NCBI GenBank assembly: GCA_028707015.1
Contig: JAQTVP010000083.1
Span: 1-7,000, forward strand
DNA from: Dehalococcoidales bacterium
GTDB lineage: Bacteria; Chloroflexota; Dehalococcoidia; Dehalococcoidales; JAQTVP01
DNA length: 7,000 nt
Direction of reading: 5' to 3'
Numbering within the stretch: the first letter of the stretch is position 1; the number at the start of each line of letters is the position of its first letter. Of this stretch, positions 1 through 7,000 are shown piece by piece. The notes beneath the pieces were generated by a model, which did not search any database, was not told the DNA's origin, and was given only the letters and a program-made list of their open reading frames with translations. The position numbers were made by a program, and so were the translations under genes.

Positions 1-1
1 G

Positions 2-1285
2 TATTTTTTCAAAAGTGTTAACTGCCTTTTCTACAAGACCACCCTGATTATAGAAAGTCGGAGTATCTGTCTTAGATTGAAACACCTCTATTGCAGGCTT
101 CATCCACATACCGGACCTAGGCCCAGTCACAGAATGTGTCCACAAAGCTTTCAACCCTTCTTCTGAAAACAAAGAAGTCCATTGTCCCGTTATGGCATTC
201 TGCACAGGCATAAATTTATCTTTAGCTTCAGAGTCTTTTTCAATTAATCCTACTCTACTAGCAGCTTCTGCCCAAAGCGCGCCACCCACAGAAAAAGCAG
301 GAGAAACAACTGTCCATTCAACAGCACCAGCCAACATCTGATTATAAAGTAATTCTGCTCCATTAGCAGCTCTAAGCTCTTTCATCTTAAATAACATTGA
401 AACAGATTCTTTTTTGCCCTCAGTAGTGTAAGATTTTAAATTGTTTAAAATATTCTTACCATTAGCTGTTATAAATAATGTCGCAACTCCGCCTTGCCCA
501 AACCCTGAGGCAAAATCTGCATAAATATTTTTACCGCCATCACCCCAAATCCAGTTATGTCCAACTTTTGTGGTACCACCCAATAACCCGCCATACATAA
601 ATTTCCCCGTACCAGTCCAAACTTTACTTAGAACATTAGCATTAGCAGTTTCACCTAATATCCCTTTAAACGGCAACTTCCCAGGTTTTGCATAACCATA
701 ACGCAACCCAAGCCCCAAATATGCACCTGTTATCCAATTTGTTCCATCTGAATAATTATTTATCAAAGCATCTTTAAATATCTCCCAACTGCTTTTTTCT
801 CGTGTTTTACCGTCAGGCCCTACCACCATCTGTTTAGCTGATTCTAGTTCCAAAACCGTCTTAGCAAACGGAAAAACTACTGCACCAGTACCCACAGATA
901 AAGTGCCATTTTTTAACATTCCCAGTGTTCCATTAAGCTTTATATCAAGATATCTAATATTTCTTACAGGAAATGTATTCCTTGTATTTCTCCACATGAA
1001 ACGGTTAAAACCTTGCATCGCTCTAGCTCCCTCGCCAAATGTAGAAAATGCAGCAGCTGTTAATCCACCAACTATTAATCCATTTTCAAAATGTTGAATT
1101 AAATTTTCCGATGTAATTTGTTGGCCAGATATACCATCAGAAATAATCCCTGAAAGTAAATATACTTCCCCGCCCAATCCTGCTCCACTAACAGTAGACC
1201 CTGCTATATTAATTGTAGATTTGATAAACTCGCTAGCAGAATTTTTAAAAACTCTTTTAAAAGAAGGTCTATTGGAAGAACTCAT
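2..1285 (-). other. Gly/Ala-rich region with repeated hydrophobic segments after the repeat (residues 1906-2333)
   Basis: Beyond the repeat the protein again has Gly/Ala-rich hydrophobic stretches separated by polar segments. Examples are STINIAGSTVSGAGLGG followed by EVYLLSGII, GLIVGGLTAAAFSTFG (residues 1974-1989), TLSVGTGAVVFPFAKTVLE, NWITGAYLGLGLRYGYAK, KFMYGGLLGGTTKVGHNWIW, and AGAVEWTVVSPAFSVGGALW beginning at residue 2224. Aromatic residues sit beside glycine runs, and charged helices such as KKESVSMLFKMKELRAA lie between. The region leaves the window without a stop codon. Function is unknown; the resemblance to the region on the other side of the repeat suggests the two form one helical or membrane-active module joined by the Pro-rich linker. 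Confidence 0.5.
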
Positions 1286-4200
1286 TAAAGGCTCAGTATT
1301 ATCTACACCTGGTTTAACAGTCTTTGTCATAGATTTCGCTGTCTCATAAACAATTGGTTTAACGGGCGCTGCTATAGGTTTCGCTGTCTCAGAAACAACT
1401 GGTTTAACGGGTGCTGCTATAGGTTTCGCTGTCTCAGAAACAACTGGTTTAACGGGCGCTGCTATAGGTTTCGCTGTCTCAGAAACAATTGGTTTAACGG
1501 GCTCTGCTATAGGTTTCGCTGTCTCAGAAACAATTGGTTTAACGGGCTCTGCTATAGGTTTCGCTGTCTCAACAACAACTGGTTTAACGGGCTCTGCTAT
1601 AGGTTTCGCTGTCTCAACAACAACTGGTTTAACGGGCGCTGCTATAGGTTTCGCTGTCTCAGCAACAACCGGTTTAACAGGCTCTGCCATAGGTTTAGCT
1701 GTCTCAGCAACAACCGGTTTAACGGGCGCTGCCATAGGTTTAGCTGTCTCAGCAACAACCGGTTTAACTGGCGCTGCCATAGGTTTAGCTGTCTCAGCAA
1801 CAACCGGCTTAACTGGCGCTGCCATAGGTTTAGCTGTCTCAGCAACAACCGGTTTAACTGGCTCTGCCATAGGTTTAGCTGTCTCAGCAACTGGTTTTGC
1901 ACCTGACTTACTATTCATAACTTTTGATATACCCGCTATTTCCGGAGCAACTCCAGCCAATCCAGCGGCCGCCCATAAAACAGCATGGGTTCTTCTATCT
2001 TCACTAGTAGAAAATCCTATAAACTTTCCTTCATTAACTCTATTCCAAGTCTGCGCAACCCCTTCATTCAATGTTCCCAGAGCCGCTGTCCTGCCTAATG
2101 TCCTAGTTACAGCATTCCTACCAACCTGTGCCATGACTGCCTTACCTACTGTGGAAGATTTAGTAGCATTTATCATAGGAGAAAAAGTTGGTGCAACGAC
2201 AAAAGAAAGTAACGGTTGCGCAACTGCCCCAACTCTTCCGCTATTAACATATGCTGAGACTAGAGTTGCCGCATCACTTTCACCAGTTATAGCATAAGTC
2301 ATACCAGCGCCAACAGCACCCCAAGTAGCATAACCAACCGCAGCTGTTCGTGCAATTTTTAGAACTTTTACCGCAGTTGCACTTTTATTTACAGTACTGG
2401 CCAATCTGTACGCACCAAAAACTTTACGAGCTGTATCTAAAGTTTTAGCACCAGCAGCTGCTTCACCTACTGGTCCATCAAAAGGAACAAAAACTAAAGC
2501 TACAGTAGCCACCGCTTCAACACTCATTTCACCGGCATTCCAAGCAACAGCAGAAGTGTGATCATGGGTAGAAACAAGTGGATCTATAAAAGTTAAGAGT
2601 TCATTATTCCCATAAGTATTATATTTTCCATATAAATAAGGTAATAAATCATGTGCCTCTGTATATTGAATTGTTCCACCCCAAGTACGATACGCGATAT
2701 TATCAGCATATTGGTCACCAATAGACCACTGGATAGTATCATCAGCATCAACATCAGGGCCTTGGCTAGTATTTCCTGCTCTACGTATTGCGTTTTTAAG
2801 ATAATCTATATCAATATGTTCATAAGCTTGATGAGTTCTTGTGTCGCCTTCCAACAACCACACATCATCACTCCAAAATCCCCAATCATTATCCCTACCA
2901 TCATTACTTACAAGGAAATAATAATCAGAACTATTTTTTACTTTTTCAAAAAGTGCTGCACCAAGAGCATCACGTCCCCATTCAGTTAATTGCTTCCTTT
3001 GCGCACTTGTTCCAGAATTAAACATACTTTTAGCAGATATACGAATATATCCGTTGACTCCTCCGTCATTATCACTTCCATTCTGACCATGGAAATAATA
3101 AACTTTATCTACTGAACGTTTCATCCATCTATCATCAGGAGAACGGCTTGCATCATACGCCCATACTTCTTTGTCGCCAACTCCACTTCCCTTAAGCGCC
3201 CCGCTCTCAACAATAATCCATTTACCCGTTTGCCTATCAAGGACCATTTCAGCAGTCTTCTGCCTAACATCCTTATCAGCATGTATCCCTCTATATGCCC
3301 ACTTGCCGTCAGCTCCACGTTCACGGATAACAAGAGCCTTACCTGATTGTGGATGCCAAAACATTGGCGGCAACCCATTCCCACCAGGAGCACCATTTTC
3401 TAAAACTGTCATAGCAGGCCCACCTAATTCTAAATCATTATTTTGATAATTAAGCGTATGCTGTAAACTCATCCAGTTATCCATAACAAGAAGATGTTTG
3501 GTTTCTTCTTTTTCGTAACCAGAATATGTATGCGAGGACAATCTAAGTTCAATATTCCTAAGCGGCATCTCTTTATCTGTAGTGCCTGTTAATACATTAC
3601 TGATATTGAATACTTCTGCTACCTGAACAGAACGACCTTTATTTTCGCCTGATTTTCCTTTAACCCCAACATCAACATAATCCTCATCCCTAGGACTCCA
3701 TTTTGAACTTTCATTCCCAAATTTTCTATCATCCAACTTAGCAAAGACTAAACTATATCCTGAGGTTTTTGTTATAATTTTATCCTCTTTTACCGCGTTA
3801 ATGATCAGAGACCCGTTTGTAAGAACCGGTCCAGACGATACTATTTTTCTGGCATTATGCACTCTATTGCTATTAACAGAACCCCATTCATTAAAATAAG
3901 CGGTAACCTCTTTATTTTTCCCTTGGAACTGTCCTTCTGTTTTAAATTGGCCATGTACATCAAACATACTACTACGTGTACCAACAAAATTAGTATTATC
4001 ATGATTTGGGATCATCCATCCCTTAAAAGTTAATGGTGCATCTTTAGGAATAACGCCATCTATATATCCTTGTCCATAATAATAACTTGAATCATCATCA
4101 TTAAAAAGCTTTAAAACTTCTTTAGGCAATGAATAATCTCCATATATTTTACCCTCTACATATTTAGTAAAGCCGTAATAATGCGGCACAACCGGCGAAT

Positions 4201-7000
4201 CTTTATCCTCACTTGATTTTTCATATCGGATGACATTGCCATCAGAATTATAATCTCCATCCCAATCATATGAATTTGTAGCAAAGACTAGACCTTCAAC
4301 ATTAACCCTAGCATCTTTACCATCTTCAGAAAGTATTCTGGTTCCTGTAGGGAAAATATCCCCTTTCTTGAAACTCATGGTAGTACCTTCACCACCTATA
4401 TAAAAAACTGGAACATATTGCGCTAAATCAAAAACCAACTGACCTGATTCTTTAGTTTTAAAATTGATACCACCTTTTTCATTAGCTTCTACAAAAACCC
4501 TAGCAGCTGGCATTTGTCTAAAATCCATGCCGCTATTCCCCGATAATTTTTCAAAAACATTTAAAGACGGTTGCCAATATGCCCCTTCAGCAACAACCGC
4601 CGTCATAGCCTGCCCATCATTCGTTATTTTGAGATTACCTAAAACATAATTCGCTATTTGGATATCGCTATTATTAAGGTCAAAAACTTTACCTGTAAAT
4701 ACATTATGTCGAGTGCTCGCATCATTACTAAACGTAATATCCAAGTTTTCCTCTAATCTGTAATCAACATTATTTATTAGATCTTGCAAGCTACTTGCCC
4801 CTATATATTCAGCTATTTCAGCAAGTGAGTCTTTTGTTAACGCATCTTTTGCACGATCAACATCTTTAGAGAATCCTTCCATAAATTTAGGGACTCTACT
4901 CATTTCAGAATAAAACAATCCGAGATTACGTTTGCGCTCATCAGCAGACATACCAAGTATTTCCTTCTTCTTGTCTGGCATCAATTTCATTAAAATAGCC
5001 TGCTCAACTTTTTCCTTATTTACAACCCTAGTAAGACCAACCTCTCTATGTAAACCTTTAATACGAGAAGTCTCAACCTTCTGGGTCAAATAATTTTCCC
5101 AACGCCCAACCTTCGTAATACTACCTTCAAAACCAACATCAACTTCATGTTTTTTCCCCTCAAACCCATCTCCACTTCCGGTATAAGTTGCTTTTCTAAA
5201 TTTTGATTCTGACACATCTTCAAATTTTGTACCTTTGCTACCCATCAGACCTAAGTGAGGATCATTATAAATATCACCACCCCACACAGATAAATAAAAA
5301 GCATTGTCCCCTGAACTCATTTTCTTAAGATAAAAAGGATTTATCAACTTATTCGCGACATCCCGCACCCCTCTACTTTCCGGTATCTGAAAATGAGTAC
5401 CCGGCAATCCAGCAAGAGACCTAACATTACCGTACATATCAATCCCCATACCAAGAATACCGCTAACGGTTTCCACCCAGGCCAAAACATTTCCTTTATC
5501 ATCATTTATTTCAGCCAAATATTTTTCGCCCGTAATTTTTAAATCTGTATGATAGCCCCTATCTCTCAAATCTATCCCAGTTTTATTTAATTTATCCGCC
5601 TCAGATTTATATCTTTCTAATTGTTCGGTTTTCTCTTTTTCACTTAATACCTTTGTGTCTTTTGCGAATGAACTATGTCTTAATACATTAATATTATCCT
5701 GCTCTGTATTTAATCCAATTGTAAAAGTATGAAGACTTTCATTCCATTGACCAGCTTCCAAAATAGCTGTTTTTTGATTGTCTTTCATCACTTTACCAGA
5801 CTCTGTATATATAGCTTTAGTTGACAATTTAAAATTTTTATTAAAATCTGTACTAACTGGCTCTAAAACAGTAAAAGCACCCTGAGCCTTGGCCACCCAC
5901 TCAGCTCCCGCCTTCCTTTCTCCAAGAAAATAAACATGACTTATCGCATTAGCTACATCTTCGTTATCACCTGTTATGCTAAGTATATTAGCTTCATTGG
6001 CCCCGATAAAAGGTTCATTAAACACATTTGCAGTTTTTGTCCCAACCTTATATTGAGGCACTCCACGATTGTCATAAGACAATTGTCCACCATCCCCAAA
6101 GTATCTTAAACTCTCTCCTACAAACAAAGCAGGACGATCACCTTCACTGCCTGCTTTAAAATTATAATCTTTAAAATGAAGTACATCCGGTTGTGCAGAA
6201 CCACTAGCTAGAATCTTATCATTAGCAATTATAGGATTACCTGCAGACAAAGCCCCAGCATTTTGCAACAAAATTGGGATCCCTGAATCTGAATTAAAAT
6301 TACCAACAAAAGGACTCTTTGTCCCAGTTACTGTAACACTATTTTCATAAGAATTATCTAACCCTCTCGCTTCTGATGAATCCACAGGCATTGTAAGCCA
6401 TTTGAAATCTTGACCCGCAGCAACAGTAAACTTGCCATCTGCTATACTAACTTTAGCTGTTGATTGAGCAATCTTTTTTCCGTTGATTTCTATACTAGAT
6501 GTCGCTACAGGATCATTAGTCCACCCATTACTAAGGTCCAGACCTTCTCCTATATTTGGGGTAGAATCTTTACCAGAAACCCAAGTATACCAACCATCTT
6601 TAAGATCCCCTTGCATATTAAAAACAGCCTTTATACTGTCCGGAATATCTTTTCCGCCATCATTCATACGCTTAAAGACTTCTCTCGCTGCACCTTTGAA
6701 ATCTCCGTTTTCTATCATCGTTATCTCTGAGTCTTTTAAAGCTGCATTTTTTTGAATATCACCCTTGAACTCAATATACTTTAAATCAGGATTTGTTTTA
6801 ATCTGTTTCTCAAAATATGAACTTAACCTTTCAACTATTTGCTGTTTATTAACCTCCATAACTGATGATACATTCACACTCCATCCCTCAAGTTTAATAT
6901 CTGTGGAATATTCTCCGGCACCACCAAACGGTCCGACAAAAGAATTCTCTTTACCTTCTAAATATGTATTAAAATGAATACGTCCTACCGAGTCTTCTTT
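2..7000 (-). CDS. Internal part of a giant, probably exported protein of unknown function (no start or stop in window)
   Basis: One minus-strand frame is open across the whole window: 2333 codons with no stop, where random sequence of this composition would give on the order of 150. Both ends are missing, so start choice, signal peptide, ribosome binding site and full length cannot be judged. The translation has normal protein composition throughout. Order of regions (residue 1 = codon 6998-7000): beta-rich Gly/Asn/Asp/Ser sequence 1-640, charged helical insert 642-752, acidic beta-rich sequence 753-1490 with an EF-hand-like loop at 916-927, Ala/Gly hydrophobic helices 1492-1700, a Pro/Lys/Val tandem repeat 1702-1890, and Gly/Ala-rich sequence with hydrophobic segments to 2333. 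No cysteine was found. I recognise no enzyme or named family. Inference: a secreted or surface giant protein, perhaps for adhesion or for attacking other cells as proposed for giant proteins of Omnitrophota. A giant polymorphic toxin or a phage structural protein is less likely but not excluded. Confidence 0.96.
1286..1330 (-). repeat. Decayed copy of the 15-residue repeat
   Basis: The 45 bases directly after the last clear unit encode MTKTVKPGVDNTEPL. Set against MAAPVKPVVAETAKP without gaps, it keeps Met1, Val5, Lys6, Pro7, Val9 and Thr12. The exact 45-base phase and kept VKP core suggest an old terminal copy. With six of fifteen matches in a low-complexity setting, chance or convergent composition is possible. 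Confidence 0.55.
1331..1897 (-). repeat. 45-bp in-frame tandem repeat encoding 15-residue Pro/Lys/Val/Ala units
   Basis: Twelve head-to-tail 45-bp units fill 1331-1870, and a partial unit encoding KPVAETAKP lies at 1871-1897. The consensus residue unit is (M/I)A(A/E)PVKP(V/I)V(A/V/S)ETAKP. Variants are ordered along the array: MA...VVAE in the five units at 1646-1870, IA...VVVE in two at 1556-1645, IA...IVSE in two at 1466-1555, IA...VVSE in two at 1376-1465, and IVYETAKS in the last at 1331-1375. Since 45 is divisible by 3, copy number can change without breaking the frame. Regular prolines with alternating Lys and Glu suggest an extended, fairly stiff linker, as in other Pro-rich spacers of bacterial envelope proteins. 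It separates two hydrophobic Ala/Gly-rich regions of the same protein. Confidence 0.97.
1901..2525 (-). other. Ala/Gly/Val-rich hydrophobic helical region before the repeat (residues 1492-1700)
   Basis: Composition changes sharply here from acidic, aromatic-rich sequence to Ala, Gly, Val and Thr. Four hydrophobic stretches are visible: residues 1494-1507 (VEAVATVALVFVPF, 2480-2521), 1552-1573 (containing GYATWGAVGAGMTYAITG, 2282-2347), 1590-1606 (VGAVAQPLLSFVVAPTF, 2183-2233) and 1672-1691 (HAVLWAAAGLAGVAPEIAGI, 1928-1987). They alternate with basic segments such as KVLKIARTA. Small-residue spacing (GxxxG-like) suits packed or membrane-inserting helices. Pore-forming or translocation segments of large toxins look similar in composition, but I see no specific family signature. 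Some stretches are short for ordinary transmembrane helices. Confidence 0.55.
2738..2911 (-). other. Asp/Trp-rich acidic segment (residues 1364-1421)
   Basis: Twelve of 58 residues are Asp, plus two Glu and three Trp. The stretch begins VSNDGRDNDWGFWSDDVW and ends with DVDADD. The final cluster has Asp at EF-loop positions 1, 3 and 5 but lacks the Gly at 6 and the acid at 12. Clustered Asp with Trp could mark a metal-binding or carbohydrate-contacting surface; neither is shown by sequence alone. Confidence 0.4.
4220..4255 (-). other. EF-hand-like calcium-binding loop (residues 916-927)
   Basis: The twelve residues DYNSDGNVIRYE fit the canonical EF-hand loop: Asp1, Asn3, Asp5, Gly6, an aliphatic residue at 8 (Val) and Glu12. 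The preceding residues DWDG (912-915) add further acidic side chains. Flanking sequence (FATNS before, KSSEDKDS after) does not look like two long EF-hand helices, so this is more likely a stand-alone calcium loop, as occurs in many extracellular bacterial proteins. Calcium binding is inferred from the motif alone. Confidence 0.5.
4745..5077 (-). other. Charged, mainly helical segment (residues 642-752)
   Basis: This stretch differs from its beta-rich surroundings by being poor in Gly and rich in Lys, Glu, Arg, Leu and Met. Visible pieces include VETSRIKGLHREVGLTRVV, NKEKVEQAILMKLMPDKKK, MSADERKRNLGLFYSEMSR and DSLAEIAEYIGASSLQDLI. Leu, Ile and Met are spaced as in amphipathic helices, which suggests a small helical domain or bundle of about 110 residues inserted between two beta-rich parts. 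I do not recognise the fold. Confidence 0.5.
5576..5653 (-). other. Short charged helix or coiled-coil candidate (residues 450-475)
   Basis: The segment has the core LSEKEKTEQLERYKSEADKL, with dense alternating Glu and Lys and Leu/Tyr at helix-face spacing. Glycine is absent until the helix ends at a KTG turn. It is probably a single exposed helix linking two beta-rich domains; at under four heptads it is short for a stable coiled coil. Confidence 0.45.

Noticed and set aside
1331..1897. Possible CRISPR array
   Set aside because: The 45-bp units abut directly with no unique spacers, are in frame with the gene, and vary by coding substitutions.
1331..1897. TonB-type Pro-rich periplasmic spacer as an identification
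   Set aside because: The Pro/Lys/Glu composition is similar, but no TonB C-terminal domain or N-terminal anchor is nearby and the protein is far too large; only the linker role is retained.
1642..1902. Minus-strand open frame of 86 codons with a Leu/Gln/Arg/Asn-rich periodic product
   Set aside because: It is another reading frame of the 45-bp repeat. Because the unit length is a multiple of 3, every frame is periodic and can stay open; the giant frame already explains this DNA.
2651..2989. Plus-strand open frame of 112 codons
   Set aside because: It lies antisense to the continuous minus-strand frame and its Ser/Ile/Thr/Cys-rich product looks like reverse-strand reading of coding DNA. No supporting upstream signal was seen.
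3121..3446. Opposed open frames of 91 codons at 3121-3396 (minus) and 3171-3446 (plus)
   Set aside because: Both overlap the giant frame out of register, and the products are low in plausible motifs; they fit chance openness.
6464..6977. Three plus-strand open frames of 70-90 codons, two overlapping each other
   Set aside because: Mutual overlap in different frames and a fully open minus-strand frame beneath them make them shadows.
2..7000. tRNA, rRNA, promoter, terminator or insertion-sequence signals
   Set aside because: None were convincing. AT-rich patches resembling promoter boxes fall within continuous coding sequence, and no inverted-repeat ends or transposase reading was seen.

Overview
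The window is the inside of one very large protein-coding gene on the minus strand. Read from position 7000 down to position 2, one frame stays open for 2333 consecutive codons with no stop. Neither the start codon nor the stop codon lies inside the window, so the full protein is longer than 2333 residues. I read the frame codon by codon. No separate gene, RNA gene, promoter or terminator is supportable on either strand. Residue numbers below count from the first visible codon (6998-7000 = residue 1), not from the true N-terminus.

Layout of the protein, N to C (high to low coordinates): residues 1-640 are rich in Gly, Asn, Asp, Ser and aromatics and look beta-rich, with a short charged helix at about 450-475. 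Residues 642-752 are a charged, helical insert. Residues 753 to about 1490 are again beta-rich and acidic, with an EF-hand-like calcium loop at 916-927 and an Asp/Trp-rich stretch at 1364-1421. Residues 1492-1700 change abruptly to Ala/Gly/Val-rich helices with hydrophobic segments. Residues 1702-1890 are a 15-residue Pro/Lys/Val/Ala tandem repeat (45 bp per unit, 12 full copies plus part of one, with a decayed copy beyond). Residues 1906-2333 return to Gly/Ala-rich sequence with more hydrophobic segments, running off the window.

I found no cysteine codon in the 2333 residues. Together with the Asn/Gly/Asp-rich beta regions and the calcium-loop-like motif, this suggests a secreted or surface protein; that is inference. 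I recognise no named family and no catalytic domain.

The DNA is AT-rich (about 40% G+C by eye). Giant ORFs of this kind, mixing beta-rich and Ala/Gly-rich helical regions, are known from Omnitrophota (candidate phylum OP3) and a few other environmental bacteria. A bacterium of that sort is my best guess, but the window holds no marker gene to confirm it.
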